Below are positions 1-9,513 of a stretch of DNA of 64,000 bases, piece after piece (positions within the stretch are counted from its first letter, which is position 1; each line of letters opens with the position of its first letter). Position numbers and translations under genes: made by a program. Below the pieces are notes generated by a model that saw nothing but the letters and a program-made list of their open reading frames with translations, was not told the origin of the DNA and made no database searches. Origin of the DNA: Tenacibaculum sp. SZ-18 (GTDB taxonomy: Bacteria > Bacteroidota > Bacteroidia > Flavobacteriales > Flavobacteriaceae); NCBI RefSeq assembly GCF_002813915.1, contig NZ_CP019335.1, forward strand, positions 1,409,777 through 1,473,776, in the 5' to 3' direction.

Positions 1-297
1 AGAGACTCTTCCTGGATTACTTATGATAATGTTCTTCAAAAAATTCCACCTTTTAGATACGAACCAAAAGAAAAATTGTTAAAAAAATCAAAATTCATAA
101 AGAAGGAAGACAGTTTAGGAGTATATTTGGTCGCTGTGAACAATGTTTTGCTGAGAAACGACATTGCTCCACTAAGTTATATTGAAAATAATATTAAACA
201 ATTAATCTTACATAAACGTAAGATAGAATTAGTTAGGGATATAGAAAAAACGTTGATTAATGATGCAATTAAGAATAATGAATTTAAAGAGTATTAG
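1..297 (+). CDS. C-terminal part of a parvulin-like/hypothetical protein (5' end outside window)
   Basis: The frame is open from base 1, so this is the end of a longer gene, not a small protein starting at the internal TTG at 76. About 98 codons are visible, ending in TAG. The visible part is charged and helical (pattern KIPPF, then a helix ending NNEFKEY). From memory this resembles the C-terminus of a PpiC-like protein that often precedes the SurA-type gene in flavobacteria, but no catalytic domain is visible here. It overlaps the next gene by 20 bp, which suggests translational coupling in one operon. The family assignment is inference; that it is a real coding end is well supported. Confidence 0.6.
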   Translation, partial: RDSSWITYDNVLQKIPPFRYEPKEKLLKKSKFIKKEDSLGVYLVAVNNVLLRNDIAPLSYIENNIKQLILHKRKIELVRDIEKTLINDAIKNNEFKEY

Positions 298-1636
298 TTT
301 TTCACTTGTTATAATGTGTTCAACACTTAGTTTGTGTGCACAAAATGTTAAAATTGATGGTGTTGCCGTAGTAGTTGGTAAAAATATTGTTTTAGATTCA
401 GATATTGATAAATTTAAGCAGGAAGTTGAATTACGTAGTGAAGGAAAAGTAAAGTTTTCTGATTGCGAAATGTTAGAGGAGTTAATGCAACAAAAATTAT
501 TAGCACATCATGCAGTTGTAGATAGTGTTACGGTTTCCAAGGCTGAAATTGACTCGAGAGTAGAAAGAAGTATTCAATATTTTACACAAGAATATGGAAC
601 TATTGAAAAGGTTGTTGCTGCTTACGGTTTTAACGATCTTGAAGATTTAAAAAAGGAATTATCTAGAGTACAAAAAGAAAACGTTCTTATAGAAAGAGAG
701 CAGGCTAAAGTAACAGAAGATGTTGATGTTACCCCAGAAGAAGTAAGGTTGTATTACAATGGTTTAAGAGACGCAGAAGATTTACCGGAGTTTGCTGCAG
801 AAGTTGAATTAGCTCAGATTGTTTTAAAAGCAGAACCTACAGAGGAAGAAAATAAGAGAGTAATTGATAAATTAACTGAAATTAGAAGGCAGATTATTGA
901 AGATGGAGCAAGCTTTAAACTAAAGGCTATTATAAATTCTGACGAACCAGGTGTCGCCCAAAATGGTGGGTTTTTAGGTCCAGTAACTAAGGATACACAG
1001 TTTATTAAGGAGTTTAAAGAGGTTGTTTTTTCTTTAGATGAAGGAGAGATTTCGGAACCTTTTAAAACTGATTTTGGATATCACATTGTCCTTCTTCATA
1101 AAATCAGGGGAAAGGCCAGAGAAGTATCTCATATTTTAATTATTCCAGAAGTTACCGATGAAAAGCTTAAAGAAACCAAGGAAAAGTTAGAAGGAATCAA
1201 GAAGGATTTAGTAGATGGTAAAATTACCTTTGAGGATGCGGTTAGTAATTATTCTGAAGACAAGGCGACAAAAAATAACGGAGGATTATACATCAATCCT
1301 TACACAAGTGAGCCTACTTGGGAATTAACTAGAATGGATCCTGCATTATATGGTCGAGTTAATGAGTTAAAAACAGGAGAATATTCTGATGTTTTTTATG
1401 AAGAAACTCGTACGCAAGAGAAAATGTATATGCTTATTTTAATGAGAAATAGAACTGATACTCATAAAGCTGATTTGATCAAAGATTATGTTAAAATTCA
1501 GCAATTAGCATTAGCAAAGAAAAAAGAAGAGACGATAGAAAAATGGTCTAAGGAAAAGATTACAGAAACCTATGTTAAGTTAGGAAACGACTATAAAAAA
1601 TGTACTTTTAAAGCTAACTGGAAAAAAGAAAACTAA
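278..1636 (+). CDS. SurA-type periplasmic peptidylprolyl isomerase/chaperone
   Basis: Predicted periplasmic chaperone that escorts unfolded outer-membrane proteins and isomerises prolyl bonds. I chose the ATG at 278 (452 residues) over 260 because it directly precedes a signal peptide (MNLKSISFSLVIMCSTLSLCA, cleaved before QN). Residues about 25-165 form a SurA-like N-terminal helical domain. Two rotamase repeats follow, roughly residues 175-285 and 285-395. The first has the parvulin signatures NGGFLG and FGYHIVLLH; the second has SHILI and NGGLY. This matches the two-parvulin layout of SurA. The start lies inside the preceding gene and moxR follows 4 bp downstream, so the three look co-transcribed. 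Its neighbours do not reveal specific clients. Confidence 0.88.
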   Translation: MNLKSISFSLVIMCSTLSLCAQNVKIDGVAVVVGKNIVLDSDIDKFKQEVELRSEGKVKFSDCEMLEELMQQKLLAHHAVVDSVTVSKAEIDSRVERSIQYFTQEYGTIEKVVAAYGFNDLEDLKKELSRVQKENVLIEREQAKVTEDVDVTPEEVRLYYNGLRDAEDLPEFAAEVELAQIVLKAEPTEEENKRVIDKLTEIRRQIIEDGASFKLKAIINSDEPGVAQNGGFLGPVTKDTQFIKEFKEVVFSLDEGEISEPFKTDFGYHIVLLHKIRGKAREVSHILIIPEVTDEKLKETKEKLEGIKKDLVDGKITFEDAVSNYSEDKATKNNGGLYINPYTSEPTWELTRMDPALYGRVNELKTGEYSDVFYEETRTQEKMYMLILMRNRTDTHKADLIKDYVKIQQLALAKKKEETIEKWSKEKITETYVKLGNDYKKCTFKANWKKEN

Positions 1637-1640
1637 GAAT

Positions 1641-2594
1641 ATGTCTGAAGTTGCAGCAGTAGATAAACTTGTAAAAAAGTATATCCAATTACAACAAGAA
1701 ATTGGTAAAGTTATCATAGGGCAAAATGAAGCTGTTAACTTTACCCTACTTTCCATATTTTGTGGAGGCCATTCTTTATTAATTGGTGTTCCAGGACTGG
1801 CAAAAACATTGTTAGTTAATACAATTTCTAGTTCATTGGGTTTAAATTTTAATAGAATTCAGTTTACTCCTGATTTAATGCCTTCCGATATTCTTGGAAG
1901 TGAAATTTTAGATGAGACTAGAAAGTTTAAGTTCATTAAAGGACCTATTTTTTCTAATATAATCTTGGCGGATGAAATTAACAGAACACCTCCAAAAACA
2001 CAAGCTGCACTTTTAGAGGCTATGCAGGAGAGATCTGTAACCATTGCTGGAAAGCAATATAAATTAGATTTACCATTTTTTGTACTAGCAACACAAAATC
2101 CAATTGAACAGGAGGGAACATATCCTCTACCAGAAGCACAACTAGACCGTTTTATGTTTTCTATCAATTTAGATTATCCTACTTTTGAAGAAGAAGTTCA
2201 AGTTGTAAAAAGTACAACTTCTGTTGATGAACAAAGGGTGAATGCGTTATTTAGTGCAACTGAAATTGTTGAAATACAAAAGTTAATTCGAAAGATTCCT
2301 GTAGCTGATAATGTTGTAGAGTATGCTGTATCATTAGTAGGTAAAACAAGGCCAAATTCAGATTTAGCTACGGATTTAGTAAAAAGTTATATTGATTGGG
2401 GAGCTGGTCCAAGAGCTTCACAAAATCTTATTCTAGCAGCCAAAGCATATGCAGCGGTAAATGGAAAATATTCCCCAGATATTGACGACGTTCAGGCTAT
2501 TGCAGTTCCTATTTTATCCCACAGGGTTGTCAAGAATTATAAAGCAGAAGCAGAAGGAATAACTATTAAAGAAATTATTACTTCACTATTTTAA
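1641..2594 (+). CDS. MoxR-family AAA+ ATPase
   Basis: A 317-residue AAA+ ATPase of the MoxR/RavA class. Walker A is GVPGLAKT at residues 49-56, Walker B ends in DE at 111-112 (ILADEINR), and the sensor-1 segment ATQNP lies near residue 150. The C-terminal lid (PDIDDVQAIA, then LSHRVV) is typical. MoxR proteins usually act as chaperones that mature metalloenzymes or VWA-domain partners, but no VWA gene is visible here before the nuclease on the other strand. It follows the SurA-like gene by 4 bp and is followed by a strong bidirectional terminator, so it ends the operon. Family is certain; the substrate is unknown. Confidence 0.93.
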   Translation: MSEVAAVDKLVKKYIQLQQEIGKVIIGQNEAVNFTLLSIFCGGHSLLIGVPGLAKTLLVNTISSSLGLNFNRIQFTPDLMPSDILGSEILDETRKFKFIKGPIFSNIILADEINRTPPKTQAALLEAMQERSVTIAGKQYKLDLPFFVLATQNPIEQEGTYPLPEAQLDRFMFSINLDYPTFEEEVQVVKSTTSVDEQRVNALFSATEIVEIQKLIRKIPVADNVVEYAVSLVGKTRPNSDLATDLVKSYIDWGAGPRASQNLILAAKAYAAVNGKYSPDIDDVQAIAVPILSHRVVKNYKAEAEGITIKEIITSLF

Positions 2595-2627
2595 TTACAA
2601 TCAAATAATTTTTTTAATATAACTGAT

Positions 2628-2659
2628 AAAAAAACTCGGAGGCTAACTTCCGAGTTTTT
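2628..2659. terminator. Bidirectional intrinsic terminator between moxR and the nuclease
   Basis: Stem ACTCGGA / TCCGAGT with a short loop, flanked by A-run and T-run (AAAA...TTTTT). It can end transcription from both convergent genes. Confidence 0.85.
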
Positions 2660-2678
2660 AATTTCATATAGTTGATCT

Positions 2679-5600
2679 TTACTTCTTGATAAACTTCTTA
2701 ATTATTCCTTCTTCACCATCATTAATTTCCAATAAATAAACTCCAGTTTTAAGATTTTCAATATTGATGAAATTTTCATCTAGATTTCCACTAATAATTA
2801 CTTGTCCTAAAACGGAAGAAATTTTAAATGTCATATCCTCATCTTGTGTGTCCTGTAATTTGATATTCAAAAATTTTCCAATAGCGGGATTTGGATAGAT
2901 TTTTAAATCCCTATTATTATCGTTGTAATCATCTGTGTTAAGAAAATTTAATTCAGTTAATGACGAACTAGAAGCAACTTTTGAAGATTTACCCATCGTG
3001 GATGTGGAATTTCCTGTTATAGTAATCTCATCAATATATATGTAATCCTTATTTCCAGATGCATCTGCTTGTAATCGGAATCGAGCACCCGAAGCAAAAT
3101 TAAAGTTCATTTTGTTTAATGTAACTGTTGCATTATAGAAAGTATTATTGTTAAAATCAGTTCCTCTAGCCCAAACTTGAACAGTTTGCCAAGAACTACC
3201 ATCGTAATATCTTAACCAGAAATCCTCTCCGATTTCCATACTATAGGCATAAAAGTAGAAATCAACTTCAACTGTTTCAAAAGATGTTAAATCAAAAGTT
3301 TCAGAAGTCATTGCAGACGCAGTTCCTGAGTTATCTCTTAAACGTATCGAGAAAAGTCCTTCAAAAGATCTAGAACCGGAATATCTAGCCACATCGCTTC
3401 CTCCGTCAGTCCAGTTATCCCATCCCGATTCAAAGTAAGATTCAGATAATACAACAGGTCCAGTAGGATCAGTTCCTCCTCCATTATCAAGGTTACCTAA
3501 ACCACTAAAAGTATTAGTGCTTAATACATTCCATTCAGAAGTGGTGTATACATCATTTGGAGTAATTATACTAGAAAACCTTTGTAAAGTAATATCTTGG
3601 GCGAAGTTTTCACTACTATTCGGATCACCCAATAAATCTAATAAAACTCCGTTTTTAAATAATCCTATTGCATCATTTCCATTGAAAGTAGTAACACTTG
3701 CTTCAGTGATGTCAGCTACATTTAAAATAACAGCAGTTGCATTTGAGTTGGCAACAACATAAACATCACCATCAGCTAATTGACCAGTTAAATTTAATAC
3801 ACTTGAAAAACTACCTGATCCATTTGTAGCTTTTCTTAATGAATATTCAGATAAATCTACAGTAGCTCCAGATAAGTTAGCAATTTCAATTGCCTTATTG
3901 TTTGATGATCCCTCTACATATTCGGAAATAATTAGATCTCCATTTGAAGATGGTTCTGGTAATGTAGTTACACCAACTGTATTACTTGAGTTTGAAGCAT
4001 TCCCAGCTTCATCAAAAGCTCTAACATAGAAATTATAACTAGTATTGGCAGTTAAGTTATTCACAGTATAACTAGTAGAGGTTACAGTAGCTATTTTTGT
4101 GCTTCCTTGATATACCTCATAACCAGTTACTGAAATATTATCTGTTGATGCAGACCAAGCTAAATCTGTTGATGATTGAGTAGTATTTGAAGCAATTAAT
4201 CCAGATGGAGTAGAAGGAGCAGTTGTATCAGCTGTTCCAGTATCCATTGTGTGAGTTCCTAAATCCGAAAATGTATCAATTGTAAATGTATCCCATTCTG
4301 AAGTAATAAAGCTGCTATTTGGAGCAGTAATAGTTGATTTTCTTCTTAAAGTTACATCCTGTGCAAATGTTGCACTACTATTTTGGTTTCCAACTAAATC
4401 AATTAATACACCGTTTTTAAATAAACCAACAGCGTCATTTCCATTGAAAGTAGTGACACTATTTTCAGTAATATTAGCAGCACTAGTGATTGCAGAAGAA
4501 GCACTATTATTTGCAACAATATAAACTTTTCCATTAGCTAACTGACCATTTAAGTTTAAGATACTAGTAAAACTTCCTGAACCATTAGTTGCTTTTCTTA
4601 ACGAATAAGAAGATAAGTCAACAGAAACTCCTGTAAAGTTAGCAATTTCAATAGCTTTATTATATGAGGAACCTTCAACATACTCAGATATTAATAGATC
4701 AGAAGCATTTCCTACGCCTGAACCTCCACCAGATTGAGTTGTCGCAGAAACTGTGTTACTATTGCTAGAAGAATTTCCTGCTGCATCATAGGCTGTTACG
4801 TAAAATGAATAAGTAACACCTGAACTTAAGGCAGGGGCACTATAGTTAGTGTTTTGCGTTGTTGAAATTTGAGTTCCGTTTCTAAAAACTCTATATCCTG
4901 CAACGGCAATATTATCTGTTGAAGCAGACCATGCTAAATCAACGGTACTTTGTGTGATATTAGAAGAAACTAAATTAGATGGAGTTGTAGGAGATTGTGT
5001 ATCGCTCCCACCACCAGTATTTCCAAATAAATCTTCAGCTTGTGGACCTCCCCAAATTTGAGTCGCAAAAGCTGGATTGTCAATAAATGGATTTCTATTT
5101 CCCTGTTCAACTTGTAAAATAGGATTACGTTGTTTTTCTAAATCAGACACAGGATCTTCGGCATTCCATTGTAAGAATAAGTCAATCATATTAGTATCTG
5201 TAGGAACAGAACTCCCAACACCAACATTTGTAGGTAAAGTTTGGTTACCATAACGTAAATACATATACATCATCATTCTGGCAACATCTCCTTTCCATTC
5301 ATCACCTGGATACCAATTTCCTTCTGGAGTAATATAAGAAGCAGCACCACTACCAGCGGCGAACTTTCTATTGCTTCTAGAAGAGTTTCTTGAACCGTCA
5401 CAAGGGCGTAAACTGTGAGCATCTGCTCCAGCTCCAGATGTTCCTAAATTTGGATTACCTAAAGACTTTGGGTAGACATGTTCTCTGTTCCAATCTCCAG
5501 AGTTCCCTCCGTTTTGATCTCTATCTCTAGTTCTATCATTCGTATTGTTAGAGTCAGAATCATTCCAACCATAAATTAGGAGTACTTTACTAGAATTATT

Positions 5601-5807
5601 TGGATCTAAATCAGTTTGTTTTAATGCATCCCACACACCTGGAGTGTAACTTAAGAAAATGTTGTGTGTAGAGATGATTTTTGTAGCAAGTTGATCTTTT
5701 AAAGCAGATCCATTTAATGTTAAATTGACATCATTGTAATAGGTTGGAATCTGAGCTTTAACTGATAACGATATTATCAGTAGGAGTAAGGGTAGTAATT
5801 TTTTCAT
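2679..5807 (-). CDS. Secreted endonuclease I with FN3/lamin-tail repeats and T9SS sorting domain
   Basis: A 1042-residue exported nuclease. Signal peptide residues 1-18 (ends VKA before Q). The endonuclease I domain spans about 25-255, with the motif NREHVYPKS at 107-115 (His110 the likely catalytic residue) and DAHSLRP at 129-135. Two tandem units follow, each a fibronectin type III domain (about 270-357 and 528-615, both with the core DLAWSASTDNI) plus a lamin-tail domain (about 368-520 and 622-775, both with ISEYVEGSS). A beta-rich jelly-roll-like module lies at about 785-930. The C-terminus (about 968-1042; LKIYPNPA, ending IIKKFIKK) is a type A T9SS sorting signal. It is probably released or surface-anchored and degrades extracellular DNA or RNA for nutrition or biofilm turnover. 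It stands alone between two operons. Confidence 0.93.
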   Translation of the reverse strand: MKKLLPLLLLIISLSVKAQIPTYYNDVNLTLNGSALKDQLATKIISTHNIFLSYTPGVWDALKQTDLDPNNSSKVLLIYGWNDSDSNNTNDRTRDRDQNGGNSGDWNREHVYPKSLGNPNLGTSGAGADAHSLRPCDGSRNSSRSNRKFAAGSGAASYITPEGNWYPGDEWKGDVARMMMYMYLRYGNQTLPTNVGVGSSVPTDTNMIDLFLQWNAEDPVSDLEKQRNPILQVEQGNRNPFIDNPAFATQIWGGPQAEDLFGNTGGGSDTQSPTTPSNLVSSNITQSTVDLAWSASTDNIAVAGYRVFRNGTQISTTQNTNYSAPALSSGVTYSFYVTAYDAAGNSSSNSNTVSATTQSGGGSGVGNASDLLISEYVEGSSYNKAIEIANFTGVSVDLSSYSLRKATNGSGSFTSILNLNGQLANGKVYIVANNSASSAITSAANITENSVTTFNGNDAVGLFKNGVLIDLVGNQNSSATFAQDVTLRRKSTITAPNSSFITSEWDTFTIDTFSDLGTHTMDTGTADTTAPSTPSGLIASNTTQSSTDLAWSASTDNISVTGYEVYQGSTKIATVTSTSYTVNNLTANTSYNFYVRAFDEAGNASNSSNTVGVTTLPEPSSNGDLIISEYVEGSSNNKAIEIANLSGATVDLSEYSLRKATNGSGSFSSVLNLTGQLADGDVYVVANSNATAVILNVADITEASVTTFNGNDAIGLFKNGVLLDLLGDPNSSENFAQDITLQRFSSIITPNDVYTTSEWNVLSTNTFSGLGNLDNGGGTDPTGPVVLSESYFESGWDNWTDGGSDVARYSGSRSFEGLFSIRLRDNSGTASAMTSETFDLTSFETVEVDFYFYAYSMEIGEDFWLRYYDGSSWQTVQVWARGTDFNNNTFYNATVTLNKMNFNFASGARFRLQADASGNKDYIYIDEITITGNSTSTMGKSSKVASSSSLTELNFLNTDDYNDNNRDLKIYPNPAIGKFLNIKLQDTQDEDMTFKISSVLGQVIISGNLDENFINIENLKTGVYLLEINDGEEGIIKKFIKK

Positions 5808-5975
5808 CTTATATTTTGTTAAAACAATTCAAATGTCTGCGTTAAATGTTAATGTATTGTTAATTAAATGTTATGTGTTAGCGAGTTATTAACATTTATG
5901 GATAACACTTTATTTTATCTTAGGAATGTAAATCTTATCTCTGAGAAAATTCCTTAATAATTCTATATAAAAGTG

Positions 5976-5983
5976 TAAATTTG
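5976..5983 (+). promoter_or_regulatory. Bacteroidota-type -7 box upstream of pheT
   Basis: TAAATTTG fits the TAnnTTTG -7 consensus of the Bacteroidota primary sigma factor and lies 23 bp before the pheT ATG. I see no clear TTTG at -33. Confidence 0.55.
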
Positions 5984-6006
5984 CAAGCCAAAAGAGGAAA
6001 AACAAC

Positions 6007-8433
6007 ATGAAGATATCATATAACTGGCTACAACAATTTTTACAATTAGATTGGTCTCCCGAAAAAATAGGAGAACTTTTAACAGATTTAGGATTAGAAG
6101 TTGAAGGTATTGAGTTAAAAGAAAATATTAAAGGAAGTTTACAAGGTGTTGTCGTTGGAGAAGTTTTAACATGTGCAAAACACCCTAATGCCGATAAATT
6201 AAAAATTACTACCGTAAATCTAGGGAATGGTGAACCTTTACAAATTGTATGTGGAGCACCAAATGTTGATGCTGGCCAAAAGGTTCCTGTTGCTACAATC
6301 GGAACGATATTATATGATAAGAAAGGGGAAGGTTTTAAAATTAAGAAAGGAAAGATTCGTGGTGAAGAAAGTCACGGAATGATTTGCGCAGAAGACGAAT
6401 TAGGTCTTGGAGCGAGTCATGATGGAATCATGATTTTAAACAAAGAATTAGTTCCTGGTACTCCTTGTGCTGAAGTTTTTAAAATTGAAAAAGATCATGT
6501 TTTTGAAATAGGTCTAACTCCCAATAGAGCAGATGCTATGAGTCATTATGGTGTTGCAAGAGATCTGAGAGCAGGATTAATGCAAAAAGATATAAATCTA
6601 GAATTAATTTCTCCTTCAGTTTCTGATTTCCATGTTGATGAGAGACGTTTAAAAATCGATATTGAGGTTGAAAACAAGGAGTTAATTCCTAGATATTGTG
6701 GAATTACAATTACTGATGTTGAAGTAAAAGATTCACCTGAGTGGATTAAAAATAGATTAAAAGCTATTGGTATCGCTCCTAAAAATAATGTAGTAGATAT
6801 AACAAATTATGTATTACATGAATTAGGTCAGCCTTTACATGCTTTTGATGCCTCAAAAATAAGAGGAAATAAAGTCGTAGTAAAAACTTTAGAAGAAGGC
6901 ACAAAGTTTTTGACTTTGGATGAAGTTGAAAGAGAGTTGTCTTCTGAAGATATTATGATTTGTGATGCTGAGGATAATCCTTTATGTATTGGTGGAGTTT
7001 TCGGAGGTTTAAAATCGGGAGTTACCGAAAATACGACAACGATATTTTTAGAAAGTGCATATTTTAATCCTGTTGTAATTCGAAAAACTGCAAAGCGTCA
7101 TGGATTAAATACAGATGCATCTTTCCGTTTCGAAAGAGGAATTGATATTAATCAAACAAAATACGCTTTAAAACGTGCTGCGTTATTAATTGAAGAATAT
7201 GCAGGAGGAAAATTATCTTCTGATATTCTAGATTTCTTTCCTGAGAAAGTAGACGATTTTGAAGTATTCTTGTCTTTTGACAGTGTTTATAAATTAATTG
7301 GTCAAGAGATTCCAAAAGAAACGATAAAGAAGATTTTAGCTTCTTTAGAAATAAAGATTAACAGTGTTACAGAAGCTGGATTAGGCTTAGTAATTCCCTC
7401 TTATCGAGTTGATGTTCAAAGAGAAGCTGATATTATTGAAGAAATCTTAAGAGTTTATGGATATAATAATATTGAATTTTCTCATAAGTTAAATGCCTCA
7501 ATTTCATTTGATGACGATAAACAAGTGAAAGTGGAGAATACTATAGCTAATCAATTGGTTGCTATGGGATTCAATGAAACTATGTCTAATTCTTTAACAA
7601 AAGAGGATTACATTGAATTATCTGATGATTTAAATGGAAACTTTAATGTTGAAATGTTAAATCCTTTAAGTAGTGATTTAAAAGTAATGCGTCAGTCATT
7701 ATTGTTTAGTGGATTGGAAAGTATTGCATACAACATTAATAGAAAGAACAATAGTTTAAAGTTTTTTGAGTTTGGTAAAACATACCACAAGTTCGAAAGT
7801 GGATATGAAGAACAAAAGCATTTGACATTATTCATTACAGGAAATAGAGCTAAAGACACTTGGAAATTGGAGAATAAGCTAGCGGATTTCTTTTATTTGA
7901 AAGGTGTTATTAAAAGTCTCTTTGAAAGATTAGGACTTACAAATCTAAAAACTTCACCAGTTAAATCTGATTTGTTTTCAGAAGGTTTAACACTTAGTTT
8001 AGGTAAGATTAAGTTAGTAGATTTTGGAGTTGTTAAACGTTCTATTTTAAAAGAATTTTCTATCAAACAAGAAGTTATTTTTGCTGATATCAAGTGGGAT
8101 GTAACTTTACCATTGGTTGGTAAAAAGAAGATTAAGGTGAGTGATTTACCTAAATTTCCTGCAGTAAAGAGAGATTTAGCTTTACTTTTAGATGAAAAAG
8201 TTGAATTTAAGGAGCTTTATAATTTATCTTTCCAATCAGAACGTAAACTTTTAAAAGAAGTTGACCTATTTGATGTTTATGAAGGAAAGAATTTACCTGA
8301 AGGTAAAAAATCATATGCTGTTAGTTTCGTGTTACAAGATGAAAACAAAACTCTTAACGACAAACAGATTGATAAAATCATGCAAAAATTACAGCAAACA
8401 TTCGAAAAGAATGTTGGTGCAGAATTAAGATAA
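6007..8433 (+). CDS. pheT: Phenylalanine--tRNA ligase beta subunit
   Basis: The 808-residue beta subunit of the alpha2beta2 phenylalanyl-tRNA synthetase, which charges tRNA-Phe in the cytosol. Full length for bacterial PheT. Domains in order: N-terminal fragment (MKISYNWLQQFL), an OB-fold tRNA-binding (EMAP-like) domain at about 40-150 (VVGEVLTCAKHPNADKLKI), the B3/B4 editing domain at about 210-390, a B5 domain at about 400-475, the catalytic-like core, and a C-terminal anticodon-binding FDX-ACB domain at about 715-808 (FPAVKRDLALLLD). pheS is not adjacent, as is common in this phylum. It has its own promoter-like box and terminator, so it is probably monocistronic. Confidence 0.98.
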   Translation: MKISYNWLQQFLQLDWSPEKIGELLTDLGLEVEGIELKENIKGSLQGVVVGEVLTCAKHPNADKLKITTVNLGNGEPLQIVCGAPNVDAGQKVPVATIGTILYDKKGEGFKIKKGKIRGEESHGMICAEDELGLGASHDGIMILNKELVPGTPCAEVFKIEKDHVFEIGLTPNRADAMSHYGVARDLRAGLMQKDINLELISPSVSDFHVDERRLKIDIEVENKELIPRYCGITITDVEVKDSPEWIKNRLKAIGIAPKNNVVDITNYVLHELGQPLHAFDASKIRGNKVVVKTLEEGTKFLTLDEVERELSSEDIMICDAEDNPLCIGGVFGGLKSGVTENTTTIFLESAYFNPVVIRKTAKRHGLNTDASFRFERGIDINQTKYALKRAALLIEEYAGGKLSSDILDFFPEKVDDFEVFLSFDSVYKLIGQEIPKETIKKILASLEIKINSVTEAGLGLVIPSYRVDVQREADIIEEILRVYGYNNIEFSHKLNASISFDDDKQVKVENTIANQLVAMGFNETMSNSLTKEDYIELSDDLNGNFNVEMLNPLSSDLKVMRQSLLFSGLESIAYNINRKNNSLKFFEFGKTYHKFESGYEEQKHLTLFITGNRAKDTWKLENKLADFFYLKGVIKSLFERLGLTNLKTSPVKSDLFSEGLTLSLGKIKLVDFGVVKRSILKEFSIKQEVIFADIKWDVTLPLVGKKKIKVSDLPKFPAVKRDLALLLDEKVEFKELYNLSFQSERKLLKEVDLFDVYEGKNLPEGKKSYAVSFVLQDENKTLNDKQIDKIMQKLQQTFEKNVGAELR

Positions 8434-8436
8434 TAT

Positions 8437-8461
8437 AAGCTCCTTTCGGGAGCTTTTTTTA
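8437..8461 (+). terminator. pheT terminator
   Basis: Stem AGCTCC / GGGAGCT with a TTTC loop followed by a run of Ts, 4 bp after the pheT stop. Confidence 0.9.
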
Positions 8462-8475
8462 TAAAATAAAACCAA

Positions 8476-9510
8476 ATGTATAAATTAATAATCCGTCCAA
8501 TATTTTTTCTTTTTGATCCTGAAAAGATTCATTATTTCACTTTTTCTTTAGTTAAATTTTTATCCAAAATACCTTTTGTAAGTTCAATTTTTAGAGGTTT
8601 GTACAAAGTTGAGGATAGGAAGTTAGAACGTAATTTATTTGGTTTAACTTTTAAAAACCCAGTTGGACTAGCAGCTGGTTTTGATAAAAATGCGGTTTTA
8701 TATAATGAACTAGCTGATTTTGGATTTGGTTTTATAGAGATTGGAACCGTTACACCTGAAGGTCAAGTAGGAAATCCTAAACAGCGTTTATTTAGATTGA
8801 AAGACGATAAGGGAATTATAAATCGAATGGGATTTAATAATGAAGGATTGGAAGCTGCGATTTCTCAGTTAAAGAAAAATAAAGGAAAAGTAATTATTGG
8901 AGGAAATATAGGGAAGAACACAGCTACAAATCCTGAGGATTATACAGCTGATTACACAAAGTGTTTTGAAGAATTACATCCTTATGTTGACTATTTTGTT
9001 TTAAATGTAAGTTGTCCAAACGTATCTAGTCATGCAAAGTTAGAAGATGCAGATTATTTGAAAGAATTAATCACTGAAGTTCAAAAGATTAACAATTCAA
9101 AATCGGCTCAAAAACCAATTTTATTAAAAATTGCACCAGATTTAAATACACATCAATTAGATGAAATTATTGATTTAGTTGCTGATACTAAAATTGATGG
9201 TGTAATTGCATCAAACACCTCTATTGATAGAACAGGTTTAAAGGCTTCCGAAGAAAGGTTAAAAGAAATTGGAAATGGTGGTTTGAGTGGTCAACCTATT
9301 AAAGAAAAGAGTACTAAGGTCATTAAATATTTAGCAGATAATTCAAATAAATCATTTCCAATAATTGGAGTAGGAGGAATTCATTCAGAAAAAGATGCAT
9401 TGGAAAAAATAAATGCAGGAGCGGATTTAGTTCAAGTTTATACTGGTTTTATTTATGAGGGACCATCGTTGATTAAAAGAATAAACAAGGCTATTTTAAA
9501 AAGAAATTAA
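8476..9510 (+). CDS. pyrD: Quinone-dependent dihydroorotate dehydrogenase (class 2)
   Basis: Fourth step of pyrimidine biosynthesis: oxidises dihydroorotate to orotate with FMN, passing electrons to the quinone pool at the inner membrane. 344 residues. The N-terminal extension (about 1-50, hydrophobic/amphipathic) is the membrane-associating helix of class 2 enzymes. FMN and substrate motifs include [31 protein letters not shown] and FVLNVSCPN, the last with the class 2 catalytic serine nearby. The phosphate-binding loops IIGVGGI and VQVYTGF are near the end. It lies 42 bp after pheT beyond a terminator, and the LysE exporter follows 3 bp later, so those two may be co-transcribed. Confidence 0.97.
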   Translation: MYKLIIRPIFFLFDPEKIHYFTFSLVKFLSKIPFVSSIFRGLYKVEDRKLERNLFGLTFKNPVGLAAGFDKNAVLYNELADFGFGFIEIGTVTPEGQVGNPKQRLFRLKDDKGIINRMGFNNEGLEAAISQLKKNKGKVIIGGNIGKNTATNPEDYTADYTKCFEELHPYVDYFVLNVSCPNVSSHAKLEDADYLKELITEVQKINNSKSAQKPILLKIAPDLNTHQLDEIIDLVADTKIDGVIASNTSIDRTGLKASEERLKEIGNGGLSGQPIKEKSTKVIKYLADNSNKSFPIIGVGGIHSEKDALEKINAGADLVQVYTGFIYEGPSLIKRINKAILKRN

Positions 9511-9513
9511 CTT

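Noticed and set aside
76..297. A small 73-residue protein starting at a TTG.
   Set aside because: The frame is open upstream to base 1, so it is the tail of a gene that begins outside the window.
3517..4760. Repeated DNA inside the nuclease gene as a repeat array or phase-variable switch.
   Set aside because: It corresponds to two protein-level FN3/lamin-tail units diverged in sequence; no short tandem units or inverted recombination sites are visible.
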